A stretch of 64,000 bases of DNA from the NCBI GenBank assembly GCA_910580075.1, contig CAJTVR010000002.1, positions 32,281-96,280 on the forward strand. Reading direction: 5' to 3'. How positions within the stretch are numbered: the first letter of the stretch is position 1; every line of letters starts with the position of its first letter. The notes under the pieces were generated by a model. That model was not told the DNA's origin, made no database searches, and saw only the letters and a program-made list of their open reading frames with translations. Below are positions 44,861-54,251 of the stretch, piece after piece. The position numbers and the translations under genes were made by a program. This DNA comes from an uncultured Eubacterium sp. (lineage in GTDB: Bacteria; Bacillota; Clostridia; Lachnospirales; Lachnospiraceae).

Positions 44861-44956
44861 GCTGTCGCACTAAGCAAAACTCATACAAGATATAGTTCCA
44901 AAGAACGATTTAAACAACTATATCTTGTATAATTTTTCTTAATGCAACAGCCTCTT
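44861..44956. repeat. Dispersed hairpin repeat (GGCTGTCGCA family), full-length copy
   Basis: GAGGCTGTCGCACTAAGC and TTAATGCAACAGCCTC are the outer arms, ATACAAGATATAGTT and AACTATATCTTGTAT the inner arms. It occupies the 410-bp gap between the pyrC start and the TPR lipoprotein stop and may end transcription of the latter. No attenuator for the pyr operon was recognised in the rest of the gap. Confidence 0.75.
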
Positions 44957-45019
44957 CTAAGATTTCATAAAAGAATTAACACACTGGATCCAGCCAGCTG
45001 TTTTTCGTAAAATCCGGCA

Positions 45020-45997
45020 TCATCTTGTTTTTAAGAAAATATACTCTTTCTGCGCCTCTTCATCATGCGGATAATTTTCCAGATACAGCTCCATCTCCTG
45101 CAATGCAGCCGAAAAATTACCTGCATATTCCAGTGCAGCAATTTTTCCGCTCCAAAGGGCCCGTTTGTTCATAATGTTTTCGCATCCCAGCCCCTGGTCA
45201 AACCAGGTTACTGCTTTGTCATACTCTCCCTGGGAGAATGCCAGGCTTCCAAGCTCGTATAAAACTGCAGCGTCATTAGGATGATCCTGCAAATAGGACT
45301 CATAATAATTCTGAGACTGTCCGCTGTCGCCCCTGGCCTGAAAAAGCCTGCCCAGATACAGGTCTGCTAACGGCTCTTTCTGCTCTAACGCTTCACCAAG
45401 CTCTGTCTCTGCTTTATCATAATCACCGCTTAAAAGATACAGTTTTCCGCGCATCAGGCATTCCGGCCCTTTATCTCCCTTGATAGAAAGGCCCTTTTTC
45501 AGATAAGGCGCTGCTTCTTTTTCAAGCCCGGCGGTCATCAGCTGCTCATAAATACCGGCACACATTTCGCCGCTGTCCTTTTTATTCTGCTCTGCCATTT
45601 CAAAATCTTTCAAAGCTTCCTTTGTCTTACCCTGGCTGATATATGCACAGCCGCGCAGATAGTATGCGTCTGCATTCTTTTTATCGTAGTCTGCCAGCGC
45701 CGTATAGGTACTGACTGCTTCTTTCATCTGTCCGGCTTCCATCTGGGCATATGCTTTGTAAAAATTAATGTCTTCTTCCAGATTTGACACAATGCCGGCC
45801 CGCTGGCCTAACGCCTCGTTAAATGCCAGCACGGCCTTATCATAATCTCCCGCATCCAGATATCCGAGGCCTGTTTTGCGCAGAGACATTTCATTTTCGA
45901 CCTGTTTCGCATCGCCGCAGCCGGAAACAGACGCCAGTATCCATAGAGCTGCGCCGGCTCCCGCAGCTGCCTTCCAGATACATTTTTTTAAATTCAT
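45020..45997 (-). CDS. TPR-repeat lipoprotein
   Basis: 325 aa from the ATG at 45997 (GGAGG upstream; an upstream frame to 46036 overlaps asnS). A lipoprotein signal ends in VSGC. At least six TPR units follow, for example GYLDAGDYDKAVLAFNEAL, ADAYYLRGCAYISQGKTKEA and YELGSLAFSQGEYDKAVTWF. It is a membrane-anchored scaffold outside the cell; partners are unknown. It starts 29 bp after the asnS stop. Confidence 0.88.
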   Translation of the reverse strand: MNLKKCIWKAAAGAGAALWILASVSGCGDAKQVENEMSLRKTGLGYLDAGDYDKAVLAFNEALGQRAGIVSNLEEDINFYKAYAQMEAGQMKEAVSTYTALADYDKKNADAYYLRGCAYISQGKTKEALKDFEMAEQNKKDSGEMCAGIYEQLMTAGLEKEAAPYLKKGLSIKGDKGPECLMRGKLYLLSGDYDKAETELGEALEQKEPLADLYLGRLFQARGDSGQSQNYYESYLQDHPNDAAVLYELGSLAFSQGEYDKAVTWFDQGLGCENIMNKRALWSGKIAALEYAGNFSAALQEMELYLENYPHDEEAQKEYIFLKTR

Positions 45998-46025
45998 AAT
46001 TCCTCCAGTCCGGGAATCGCTGTTA

Positions 46026-47417
46026 TTAAAGGTCACAGTTATTCACAGTCCTTGGGAATGGAACGACGTCACGGATATTGGACATGCCTGTTAAATACAT
46101 GACACAGCGTTCAAAGCCAAGCCCAAATCCCGCATGCCTTGCAGAACCATACTTACGCAGATCCAGATAAAAACCATAGTCTTCTTCCCTGAGCCCCAGT
46201 TCCTGAATTCTTAACAGCAGCTTTTCATAATCATCTTCACGCTGGCTGCCGCCGATAATCTCCCCGATTCCCGGTACCAGACAGTCTACTGCTGCTACTG
46301 TCCTGCCGTCATCATTCATCTTCATATAAAATGCTTTGATTTCTTTCGGATAATCATATACAAATACCGGACGCTTAAATACTTTTTCTGTCAGATACCG
46401 CTCATGCTCTGTCTGTAAATCTGCGCCCCAGGATACTTTATAATCGAATTTACTGTTGTTCTTTTCAAGCAGCTTTACAGCCTCTGTGTAAGAAACTCTT
46501 GCAAAGTCTGAGTTCATGACATGCTCCAGCCGTTCGATTAATCCTTTGTCTACAAACTGGTTTAAAAATGCCATTTCTTCCGGAGCATGCTCTAACACAT
46601 AACGGATAATATATTTCAGCATGGCTTCTGCCAGCATCATATTATCGGTCAGATCCGCAAAAGCAATTTCCGGCTCAATCATCCAGAATTCTGCAGCATG
46701 CCTGGTTGTATTTGAATTCTCTGCACGGAATGTCGGCCCAAATGTGTAGATATTTTTAAATGCCATCGCGTAAGTCTCACCGTTGAGCTGGCCGCTGACT
46801 GTCAGATTTGCGGCTTTTCCAAAGAAATCCTGTGCATAATCTATGCTGCCGTCTTCTTTTCTTGGCACATTGTTTAAATCCATCGTTGTAACCTGGAACA
46901 TTTCGCCTGCACCCTCACAGTCGCTTCCGGTAATAATTGGCGTATGCACGTATACAAAATCCCGCTCCTGGAAAAACTGGTGTATCGCATAAGCCGTCAG
47001 AGAACGCACGCGGAATACTGCCTCAAACGTATTCGTCCTCGGTCTTAAATGCGTAATCGTCCTTAAATACTCAAACGTATGCCTTTTTTTCTGCAGCGGA
47101 TAATCCGGAGAAGACGCCCCTTCAATCTCCACATTCTTTGCCTGGATTTCAAAAGGCTGCTTTGCATCCGGCGTAACTACAAATGTTCCTGTAATTACAA
47201 GAGCCGCCCCTACATTCACTTTTCCGATGTCTTCAAAGTTTTCCAGCCCGTCTCCATAGACAATCTGCACCGGCTCAAAAAACGTGCCGTCATTTACCAT
47301 TAAAAACCCAAATGCCTTTGACTTGCGGTTGCTGCGCACCCATCCTCCGATTGTTACTTCCTTGTCTGTATACTGCTGCTGGTTACGGAATAATTCCCTG
47401 ATATTTGTGAGATCCAT
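46026..47417 (-). CDS. asnS: Asparaginyl-tRNA synthetase
   Basis: 463 aa from the ATG at 47417, the standard family length. N-terminal anticodon-binding OB fold ([21 protein letters not shown]), class II motif 2 ([21 protein letters not shown]) split across the loop, and motif 3 [21 protein letters not shown]. It charges tRNA-Asn. No T-box leader is visible in the 86-bp gap upstream. Confidence 0.97.
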   Translation of the reverse strand: MDLTNIRELFRNQQQYTDKEVTIGGWVRSNRKSKAFGFLMVNDGTFFEPVQIVYGDGLENFEDIGKVNVGAALVITGTFVVTPDAKQPFEIQAKNVEIEGASSPDYPLQKKRHTFEYLRTITHLRPRTNTFEAVFRVRSLTAYAIHQFFQERDFVYVHTPIITGSDCEGAGEMFQVTTMDLNNVPRKEDGSIDYAQDFFGKAANLTVSGQLNGETYAMAFKNIYTFGPTFRAENSNTTRHAAEFWMIEPEIAFADLTDNMMLAEAMLKYIIRYVLEHAPEEMAFLNQFVDKGLIERLEHVMNSDFARVSYTEAVKLLEKNNSKFDYKVSWGADLQTEHERYLTEKVFKRPVFVYDYPKEIKAFYMKMNDDGRTVAAVDCLVPGIGEIIGGSQREDDYEKLLLRIQELGLREEDYGFYLDLRKYGSARHAGFGLGFERCVMYLTGMSNIRDVVPFPRTVNNCDL

Positions 47418-47503
47418 CACTTTCATTCCTTTCTATTGTTTATTATTGTTTATTCATCTAAAATTCAGTCACTGTGACAGCCTTTATCCGCATCTTCTGC
47501 TTT

Positions 47504-48670
47504 TTACTTCGGTGCTGTGCCATATTTTACGGATGCATTTTCTACCACCATATCAAGCGCCCGGTTGCATACATACACCTTCTTTTCATAAGCCTCTCCG
47601 GCTTCAGCACTGACTCCGTTCGACTTATAAAAATCCTCTTCCGATTCATAGCCGTACGTACTGACCTGTTCTTCCACAAATTTTCTGAAAGCCTCTTCAT
47701 CCAGTTCCATGTTTTCTTTCTTTACAATAGCCTCCAGAATCAGCTCTGTCTGCAGATTTCCTTCCATTTCATTTTTAATATCTTCGCGGAAATCTTCTTC
47801 TGACATGCCGTTATAAGTCTGAGCCAGAAAATCTTTCAGGCTCTGCCCTTCTTTGCAGTTATTATTTGAGTACTGGATAACATAATCAGATACACGTGCA
47901 TCCAGCAGATCCTCCGGCATTGACACTTCACAGATTTCGAGCAGTTTATCAATAACTGCCTGTCTGGTATCCCGTTCCTTATTGCTCTTCTTACTGCTCT
48001 CCAGATACGATTTTACGTTTTCCTTGTATTCCTCTACCGTTTTAAATTCTGTATTCTGCGCTATATACTCGTCCGTTAACTCAAATTTTTTATCCGGGTC
48101 CGGTTCTACGATTTTATTGACTTTGACGGTAAATACGACGTCCTCTCCGGCAAGATCCTGGCTTGGGTAGGATTCCGGGAAAGTCAGGTTCAGCTCCACT
48201 GTTTCCCCGACCTTCGCTCCAACCAGCCCTTCTTCAAATCCGTCAATAAAATTGTTAGATCCAATAGTCAGATTATATCCCGACGATGTTCCTCCGGCAA
48301 AAGCTACGCCGTCCTTTTTACCTTCGTAATCAATATTAACGACATCGCCGTCTTCTACTTTCTTTTTATCTGTATCTCTGTAAACAGGCTGTGCATTGGA
48401 CTCTGCCGCGCTCAGAGCATATTCGTCAATCTCTTTTTTTGTAACTTTGTAATTGTCAGACAGCGATATTTTGATATTTGAATAATCCCCCAGCTTTACA
48501 CATTTGTCAATATCATAAGAAATTTTATCCGCTTCTGCACCTGTATCTGTGTTTTTTTCATCTGTCTGTGACTGTGAAGCCCCTCCGTTCTCCTGTTTTT
48601 CATCTCCGCATGCCGCCGCAGACACCGTTATGACTGCAGCAAGTAAAATCATCATTATTTTTCTTTTCAT
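47504..48670 (-). CDS. Trigger-factor-like FKBP lipoprotein
   Basis: 388 aa. Lipoprotein signal ending SAAAC (Cys21). After a Ser/Asp-rich linker comes an FKBP-type prolyl isomerase domain (VEDGDVVNIDYEGKKDG, FIDGFEEGLVGAKVGETVELNLTFP, split here) and a C-terminal helical trigger-factor domain. The ribosome-binding N-terminus of trigger factor is absent. It probably assists folding of exported proteins at the cell surface. Confidence 0.9.
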   Translation of the reverse strand: MKRKIMMILLAAVITVSAAACGDEKQENGGASQSQTDEKNTDTGAEADKISYDIDKCVKLGDYSNIKISLSDNYKVTKKEIDEYALSAAESNAQPVYRDTDKKKVEDGDVVNIDYEGKKDGVAFAGGTSSGYNLTIGSNNFIDGFEEGLVGAKVGETVELNLTFPESYPSQDLAGEDVVFTVKVNKIVEPDPDKKFELTDEYIAQNTEFKTVEEYKENVKSYLESSKKSNKERDTRQAVIDKLLEICEVSMPEDLLDARVSDYVIQYSNNNCKEGQSLKDFLAQTYNGMSEEDFREDIKNEMEGNLQTELILEAIVKKENMELDEEAFRKFVEEQVSTYGYESEEDFYKSNGVSAEAGEAYEKKVYVCNRALDMVVENASVKYGTAPK

Positions 48671-48798
48671 TGCATTCCATATCCCTTCTTAAATATAATA
48701 AATTGCTTTGTCTGCCACTGCCTGCCGCTACATCGAAAGACAGCAGCTTTTCCGTATTATTAACCATAACACAGAATTGTGAAAATTTAAAGTTTTTA

Positions 48799-48827
48799 TT
48801 GCTTTACATTCAAAATAATGCTATAAT
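48799..48827 (+). promoter_or_regulatory. Sigma-A type promoter of the small membrane-protein gene
   Basis: TTGCTT, 17-nt spacer, TATAAT; the gene's ATG is at 48895. Confidence 0.5.
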
Positions 48828-48894
48828 TTTAAACAGTTATGGAATGAAATGGAGAACGGGCATTTCCGGAAACAAAATGGAGGAGGATAGCAGT

Positions 48895-49401
48895 ATGAGA
48901 CCGTGGCAGATTGTCTTATTAGTCATTACCGCAGTACTGTTGATTGCGCTGGTAGTTCTTTATTTTCTCGGCAGAAAGCTGCAGAAGAAAAAAGAAGAAT
49001 CGGACAGACAGTTAGCTGCTGCATCACAGACAGTCCCGATGCTGATTATTGACAAGAAAAAGATGAAACTAAAGGAGGCCGGCCTCCCCGCAATGGTTTA
49101 CGAACAGACGCCAAAACTTCTCCGCCGCCAGAAGGTTCCTATTGTAAAGGCGAAGATAGGGCCGAAAATCCAGACTTTTATGTGCGATGAGGCAGTATTT
49201 AATGATATTCCGTTAAAAAAGGAAGTCCGTGTGATTGTCAGCGGACTGTATATTACTGGCGTAAAGGGGCTTCGCAAACCATTGGAAAAACCAGCATCGC
49301 CAAAGAAAAAGAAATTATTCCAGCGGCTGCAGGATAAAGCCAGAAACCTTCAGGCTCAGCAGCAGAGCACTGCATCTTCCGGCAGTAAGAAGAAAAAATA
49401 A
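48895..49401 (+). CDS. Hypothetical membrane-anchored basic protein
   Basis: 168 aa from the ATG at 48895, which has GGAGGAGG upstream; the frame is open from 48670 but that part has no site. One N-terminal membrane helix (about 4-26), then a soluble region with LIIDKKKMKLKEAGLPAMVYEQ and VRVIVSGLYITGVKGL, and a Lys-rich tail. Family not recognised. A strong terminator follows. Confidence 0.75.
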   Translation: MRPWQIVLLVITAVLLIALVVLYFLGRKLQKKKEESDRQLAAASQTVPMLIIDKKKMKLKEAGLPAMVYEQTPKLLRRQKVPIVKAKIGPKIQTFMCDEAVFNDIPLKKEVRVIVSGLYITGVKGLRKPLEKPASPKKKKLFQRLQDKARNLQAQQQSTASSGSKKKK

Positions 49402-49407
49402 ATAAAA

Positions 49408-49466
49408 CCGGGCATCCCGTATTTCTTAAGTGCTTTGCACATGTGGATATGGGATGCCCTTTTTGT
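49408..49466 (+). terminator. Intrinsic terminator
   Basis: GGGCATCCCGTAT pairs with ATATGGGATGCCC and is followed by TTTTTG. Confidence 0.85.
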
Positions 49467-49470
49467 TATA

Positions 49471-49545
49471 TATAATCCGGACGGCGGGCGGAGAAACGTT
49501 TTCCTTTTTCTGTTCCGCCTACAAACAGTAAGGAATTCCTGTTCA
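49471..49545. mobile_element. MITE-like element, left-arm fragment
   Basis: TATAATCCGGACGGCGGGCG, AGAAACGTTTTCCTTTTTC, TGTTCCGCCTACAAACAG, TAAGGAATTC. It reaches the stop codon of the toxin gene and probably contributes its last codons or abuts them. Confidence 0.6.
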
Positions 49546-49875
49546 GTATTCCATTTCTGTCTCACTTAGCTGTCTGCGGATATCCCTGCCGCCGTACATG
49601 ATGCGGACAATGCTCACTGTGTTTTTGGTTTCATCCGGCAGATAAAACACAAGGTAATTATCAACAGGGAAAAAACGGAGTCCTTCGCTGTGCCACGGTT
49701 CTCCTTCGTACAGCCGGAACCGCATCGGCATTTCATCAAGAACGCGGATTTCTTTCATGATCCGCTGCGTCTGCCCTGCTGCCGTTTCCGGCACAAGCAG
49801 TTCATATGCAATATACTCGTATATATTCCTCAGATCTCGCCTCGCCCCGGCCGTGTATACGATATCCCAGCTCAT
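49543..49875 (-). CDS. RelE/ParE-superfamily toxin
   Basis: 110 aa: WDIVYTAGARRDLRNIYEYI at the start, then RLYEGEPW, FFPVDNYLVFYLPDE and VSIVRIMYGGRDIRRQL, the standard RelE/ParE plan. Its ATG overlaps the antitoxin stop (ATGA). RelE members cleave mRNA at the ribosome, ParE members inhibit gyrase; LRNIYEYI and GGRDIRRQL favour the ParE-like side, uncertain. Confidence 0.9.
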   Translation of the reverse strand: MSWDIVYTAGARRDLRNIYEYIAYELLVPETAAGQTQRIMKEIRVLDEMPMRFRLYEGEPWHSEGLRFFPVDNYLVFYLPDETKNTVSIVRIMYGGRDIRRQLSETEMEY

Positions 49876-50177
49876 ATCCCGTAATCCCGCCGCATTTCTT
49901 CTTCCACTGCATCTGCTGAAAATACCCTGCCTTCCTGTATATCCTCCATGCCCTTTCCTATCTCCGCGTCAAACTGCTCTTTTGTAAGGGAGCCGTATGC
50001 AGGCGGTGCCTTCTTCGGCAGCTTCATCTCGAACGGGATCCCCTGCTGAAGCACGACCTGCCTTAAAAACATACCGACTGCATTTGACATCGGTATCCCA
50101 AGCTGGTCAAGCACCCGTTCCGCCTGCTCTTTGATCTCAGGCTCAACACGTGCGAATACATTTGATGTCCTTGCCAT
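49872..50177 (-). CDS. RelB/DinJ-family antitoxin
   Basis: 101 aa. N-terminal ribbon-helix-helix (NVFARVEPEIKEQAERVL, GIPMSNAVGMFLRQVV) that binds DNA, with a C-terminal acidic tail that would wrap the toxin. First gene of the pair, so antitoxin is made first. Likely autorepressor. Confidence 0.9.
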   Translation of the reverse strand: MARTSNVFARVEPEIKEQAERVLDQLGIPMSNAVGMFLRQVVLQQGIPFEMKLPKKAPPAYGSLTKEQFDAEIGKGMEDIQEGRVFSADAVEEEMRRDYGI

Positions 50178-50356
50178 CTAAACCACATCCTTTCACTATA
50201 TAATATACTGCTTTTGCTTGCGGTATGCAAGCGTTCCGCTTGATTATTGAAGAATTTGCGATACCCATATACACGCACGGGGAAGGATACAAAGCCGGGA
50301 TTATCTGAAAAACTGAATAGGCAGCATACAATAACTTTAGAGAAAAGCCGGATTAT

Positions 50357-50869
50357 TCACTCTTTAAAATAATCTGCCATACCAATTGCTGCTGTTTCAA
50401 AATACTTTGACTGCAGATAATCATTTTCCATCTCTGTATTATAACATCCTTCTGCCTTTGCTTCTGCTATTGACTCAGCTGTGTCTTTCGGTGTTATTCC
50501 TCTATGGAAAGCTATACTCTGCGATTGTATACAAAAATCATACAAATTATCACAATTTTGAGAATCACGATCCTCAACCCCGCACTTTTTGCATAAAAAG
50601 GAAATAACCTCCGCGTCCTGCATTTGAAACGGATTTATCCCATACAGGGAAAGAACAAGGTTCTCATCTTTCGACACCTCAGCAAATGCAAGTCTGCCAT
50701 CCACAAATTCCAGCTGCAGACAATTTTCAAAATAATAAATCCTGTCTTCTATTTCCGCATCCCCTTTTCCAAGGATATTTATAAGATCTTTCCGGCTCTG
50801 CCCAAACTCAATGATACTGCTATCATTTACTTCAATGCCACATAATGGCATCATCTTTATTTTAACCAT
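50357..50869 (-). CDS. Hypothetical protein
   Basis: 170 aa from the ATG at 50869 (GGGAGA upstream; frame open to 50917). Not recognised. Soluble, acidic, with segments GIEVNDSSIIEFGQSRKDLINILG and YYFENCLQLEFVDGRLAFAEVS that look like an alpha/beta domain seen in small immunity-type or SMI1-unrelated hypothetical proteins. The first half is reminiscent of proteins used as polymorphic-toxin immunity factors, but that is only an impression. It stands alone downstream of the gap at 50870-51211. Confidence 0.6.
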   Translation of the reverse strand: MVKIKMMPLCGIEVNDSSIIEFGQSRKDLINILGKGDAEIEDRIYYFENCLQLEFVDGRLAFAEVSKDENLVLSLYGINPFQMQDAEVISFLCKKCGVEDRDSQNCDNLYDFCIQSQSIAFHRGITPKDTAESIAEAKAEGCYNTEMENDYLQSKYFETAAIGMADYFKE

Positions 50870-51019
50870 ATATTCTTCTCCCTTTTTATTCATTACTTGT
50901 TTTATTTTGCGACGCAAATCAATCGCCAGCCTCTTTATGCATTATACTCATTATAATTTATATTATCAAGTCTAACATCAATACCATTGATATTACCCTG
51001 ACACACAGGATCCAGCTCA

Positions 51020-51080
51020 GAAAATTAAGAATTTCTTACTGTTTGCAAGCGGAACAGAAAAAGGAAAAAATATCGTCCGC
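51020..51080. mobile_element. MITE-like element, right-arm fragment
   Basis: AAAATTAAGAATTTCTTACT, GTTTGCAAGCGGAACAG, AAAAAGGAAAAAATATCG, TCCGC. The outer terminus is decayed. The remainder of 50870-51211 is AT-rich and has no recognised gene. Confidence 0.55.
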
Positions 51081-51211
51081 ATTTATGCTAAGAATCCGCT
51101 AAAATCCCGCTAACAGACCGCTAAGGAATGCTAAAATCTATTCCCTTTCTTTATGTTTTCCGTTATGATACATCTGCCAGAATCATGTATAAAAAGGGAG
51201 GAATTTTCATA

Positions 51212-51295
51212 ATGGAAACAGTCATTGTCATTTTTAGCGTGATCATAGTCGCAGGCGTATGTGCCTGGAATTTCTTTGATACTTATCATAAATAA
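51212..51295 (+). CDS. Small membrane protein, 27 aa
   Basis: METVIVIFSVIIVAGVCAWN followed by FFDTYHK: one membrane helix. AAGGGAGG precedes the ATG by eight bases, a strong site for such a short frame. It is followed by a second small membrane-protein gene and KdpD/KdpE-like genes. Function unknown; possibly a Kdp-associated small protein. Confidence 0.5.
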   Translation: METVIVIFSVIIVAGVCAWNFFDTYHK

Positions 51296-51317
51296 TATGG
51301 AATAATGAGGTGATATC

Positions 51318-51461
51318 ATGAATATACTTAGTCTTGCCGCTCTTTTCATTGGCGGTACATTTTCAGTTTTAATTCTGCTCTATCTGTTTGCCGGACTGAT
51401 TGCGGTGCTGGCATGGAAAGTTTACAGAACGGCTCATCTGGGATGTTCGTTCTGGGATTAA
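51318..51461 (+). CDS. KdpF-like small membrane protein, 47 aa
   Basis: One or two hydrophobic segments (MNILSLAALFIGG, LILLYLFAGLIAVLAW) and a short basic tail. The LYLFAGLI segment resembles KdpF, the small stabilising subunit of the Kdp potassium ATPase. GAGGTG precedes the ATG. KdpD/E-like genes follow about 330 bp downstream, but kdpA, kdpB and kdpC are absent. The intervening 51462-51793 has no convincing gene; an extended -10 (TGATATATT, 51706-51714) probably starts the kinase transcript. Confidence 0.45.
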   Translation: MNILSLAALFIGGTFSVLILLYLFAGLIAVLAWKVYRTAHLGCSFWD

Positions 51462-51793
51462 CCCGTGCCTGTGTCTGTGCCGGCTGACTGCTGCCGGATG
51501 TCTGAACACTGAATACAGCATATGTTCTTTCGGATGTCTGCTGCGGAAAGAAAGCAGGGCATCCGAAGGAAACACTGACTGATGCGGCTGGTTTTGGCAG
51601 AATTCAGATCCGGAATCTGCTTTTTCCTGGAATTTTTACAGTCCGTCTGCATTTTCTTATATTTTAGCAGAATCTTAGCGCTCTTTTCACTTGCAGTTTT
51701 CTTTGTGATATATTATTGTAGAAAGGTGCACATACTATATTTATCAGCCCGTGCCGCATATTTTCCATACAGTTTGAATCAGGAGAACTGCCA

Positions 51794-52852
51794 ATGACCT
51801 CCCTCATAGATGTTGTAAAAAAACACCATGCTGTACTGACAATCCTTATCATGTCTGCAGCGACATTATGTTCTTTTCTTTTTTTCTTTCTTGTACCTTC
51901 CGGATCTGCAAATATTACATTATTTTATGTGTTTGCGCTTATTATAATCGCACGCTATACAAAAGGATACCGTTACGGCATTGCAGCTGCGCTGTTTTGC
52001 GTTGTATTTATTAATTACTTTTTTACTTATCCGCATTTTAAATTAAATTTTACGCTGGCCGGATATCCGGTTACTTTTATTGTTATGCTTGCGATTACGC
52101 TAATCACAAGTACCCTGACATCTCATATGAAGCGCCAGGCGGAGGCTCTGGCTGCAGCGGAAAAGGAAAAAATGCGGGCAAATCTGCTTCGTGCCGTTTC
52201 CCATGACCTGCGCACTCCGCTAACAGGCATTATCGGCTCTGTCGCTACGCTGCGCGAAGACAGCCTCATACAGACTGACCTGCAGCTGCACGAAACCGTA
52301 AACCATATTTACGATGATGCAGCCTGGCTCTTAAATATGGTTGAAAACCTTCTTTCTGTTACCCGAATCCAGGACACGGATACACATGTCAAAAAGTCAA
52401 TGGAAGTGGTGGAAGAAGTTGTATCTGAATCCATTGCCCGGCTCAAAAAAAGGCTTCCGCAGGCCCGGATTGAAGCAGCCCTTCCGCAGGATTTCATTAT
52501 GATTCCAATGGATGCAATTTTAATCGAACAGGTGCTGATTAATCTTATGGAAAATGCGCTGGTACATTCCAAAAGCACACAGCCTGTCCGCCTGCAGGTA
52601 ACCGCAGACCTGTCTTGTGTACTGTTTGAAGTGATTGATTACGGTGTGGGAATTCCCAAAGATTTGCTGGATACGATTTTTGACGGTGTTCCTTCCTGTG
52701 AATCCAAGTCCGCAGACAGCAGAAAAGGCATGGGCATCGGCCTGTCTATCTGCAAAACAATTGTTCTGGCGCATCATGGAACTATTACGGCAAAAAATCA
52801 TACGGACGGCGCTGTATTTTCCTTTACACTGCCTTCCGCTGAATGCAGCTGA
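51794..52852 (+). CDS. KdpD-like sensor histidine kinase lacking the N-terminal KdpD domain
   Basis: 352 aa. Four membrane helices in the first 105 residues match the DUF4118 sensor of KdpD (VFALIIIARYTKGYRYGI, NYFFTYPHFKLNF). HisKA has RAVSHDLRTPLTGI (His137); ATPase motifs are NLMENALVHS, DYGVGIP and GMGIGLSIC. Full KdpD is about 900 aa with cytosolic KdpD and Usp domains, missing here. Such short versions are known in Clostridia. Presumed to sense potassium limitation or turgor. Confidence 0.9.
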   Translation: MTSLIDVVKKHHAVLTILIMSAATLCSFLFFFLVPSGSANITLFYVFALIIIARYTKGYRYGIAAALFCVVFINYFFTYPHFKLNFTLAGYPVTFIVMLAITLITSTLTSHMKRQAEALAAAEKEKMRANLLRAVSHDLRTPLTGIIGSVATLREDSLIQTDLQLHETVNHIYDDAAWLLNMVENLLSVTRIQDTDTHVKKSMEVVEEVVSESIARLKKRLPQARIEAALPQDFIMIPMDAILIEQVLINLMENALVHSKSTQPVRLQVTADLSCVLFEVIDYGVGIPKDLLDTIFDGVPSCESKSADSRKGMGIGLSICKTIVLAHHGTITAKNHTDGAVFSFTLPSAECS

Positions 52853-52907
52853 AAGATTCGCCCAGATTTATGAAACACATCCTAAATATACTGAAAGGAA
52901 CTTTTTT

Positions 52908-53639
52908 ATGAAAAATCAGTTTTCTGTTTTGATTATTGAAGATGAAAAAAATATATGTGACTTTATGACAAAATTTCTGACTTCCCACGGTTACCGTGTA
53001 ACCGCCGCTTCCTGTGGCAGAGACGGACTGTCTGTGATTTCTTCCTGCTGCCCGGATATCATACTGCTGGACTTAGGGCTCCCGGATATGGACGGTATGG
53101 AAATCATTCAAAAGGTGCGCACATGGTCAGCCAGCCCGATTATTGTCATATCTGCACGTACCATGGAGCAGGATAAAGTCCATGCACTGGATGCCGGAGC
53201 CGACGATTATATTACAAAACCTTTTGGCACATCCGAACTGCTTGCCCGCATCCGCACCTCTCTGCGCCACAGCAATCAGTTAAATTCCGGCGGAGATTTA
53301 TACAACAAACCTTATCAGGCGCTGGATCTGACAATTGATTTTGAAAAACATCTCGTGCTGCTGGCCGGCAGACAGCTGCATCTGACGCCTGTAGAATACC
53401 GGATTGTAACTTTTCTGGCACAAAATTCCGGCAAAGTGCTGACCTACAGCGCCATTATGCAGAATGTCTGGGGACCTTATATCGACAGCAGCAATAAAAT
53501 TCTCCGCGTTAATATGGCAAATATACGCAGAAAACTTGAAAAAAATCCGGCTGAACCACAGTATATTTTTACAGAAATAGGCGTTGGATACCGGATGATT
53601 GAAAACGGAATTACATTTCAAAACCTGCCCCAGGATTGA
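52908..53639 (+). CDS. KdpE-like response regulator
   Basis: 243 aa from the ATG at 52908 (AAAGGAA upstream); a longer frame begins inside the kinase gene. Receiver with Asp55 in IILLDLGLPDMDG and Lys in ITKPF; DNA-binding domain with LTPVEYRIVTFLAQNSGKVLT split at the turn, and ILRVNMANIRRKLEKNP. Closest to the KdpE branch. It pairs with the kinase 55 bp upstream. Confidence 0.92.
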   Translation: MKNQFSVLIIEDEKNICDFMTKFLTSHGYRVTAASCGRDGLSVISSCCPDIILLDLGLPDMDGMEIIQKVRTWSASPIIVISARTMEQDKVHALDAGADDYITKPFGTSELLARIRTSLRHSNQLNSGGDLYNKPYQALDLTIDFEKHLVLLAGRQLHLTPVEYRIVTFLAQNSGKVLTYSAIMQNVWGPYIDSSNKILRVNMANIRRKLEKNPAEPQYIFTEIGVGYRMIENGITFQNLPQD

Positions 53640-53665
53640 AAACAGAACCACATTTCTTATCCTGT

Positions 53666-54121
53666 TTACAGACTGAAATGGCTCTGATCCTTGGACTGGA
53701 CATACAAATCTATCGTACAGTCTGCCAGATGCTCATAATTTACATCCAGTGCATACGCCACCTGCGCATGGATTTCTTCTTCTGATTCTTCGATCGAAAT
53801 ACTATGGGCGTCAATTCCCATCATCATGCTGCCGAACGGAGTGCTGTAGCAGGTCATATTCTTTCTGTCCTTCTCAAATATCATATGCACATTGGAAGAG
53901 CCTCTGCGTGTAATTTCCAAAGAATCCTTCTGCAGTTTTAACACATTTTTTGTTACATTTTCAAATCCTTCCACAACTTCGTCATAAAGTATATAATGCT
54001 TTCCGTTTTTGTAGTAATATTCTCCCGGCGCTATGATTTCTACCGGTTCGGAATCATTGATATCATCGCTGTCTGCGGAAAACTGAAGGCCGCTGATTTT
54101 TAAAAGTATGTCCTTTGTCAT
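53666..54121 (-). CDS. DUF1934 (YwiB-like) protein
   Basis: 151 aa beta-rich, lipocalin-like small protein: EYYYKNGKHYILYDEVVEG, ITRRGSSNVHMIFEKDRKN, YSTPFGSMMMGIDAHSISIE and HAQVAYALDVNYEHLADCTI match the DUF1934 family. Function unknown. Two adjacent ATGs are possible starts; 54121 has the better distance from AAAGGAG. Confidence 0.82.
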   Translation of the reverse strand: MTKDILLKISGLQFSADSDDINDSEPVEIIAPGEYYYKNGKHYILYDEVVEGFENVTKNVLKLQKDSLEITRRGSSNVHMIFEKDRKNMTCYSTPFGSMMMGIDAHSISIEESEEEIHAQVAYALDVNYEHLADCTIDLYVQSKDQSHFSL

Positions 54122-54251
54122 CATTTAACTCCTTTTTGGCTTGGAAATACTGGCGCGTGTTTCATATAAATGTCAGTTTTATGGAATACCGGCTGTGTAT
54201 TCCGGATATATTTTAACTTTTTTTATGCGGATTTGCAAGATTCGATTGCAT

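Noticed and set aside
47418..47503. T-box leader for asnS
   Set aside because: Gap is only 86 bp and lacks the T-box sequence and a terminator hairpin.
51582..51797. 71-aa hydrophobic frame overlapping the KdpD-like start by ATGA
   Set aside because: Ribosome site is weak and the likely kinase promoter (51706-51714) lies inside it; cannot be excluded, but not supported.
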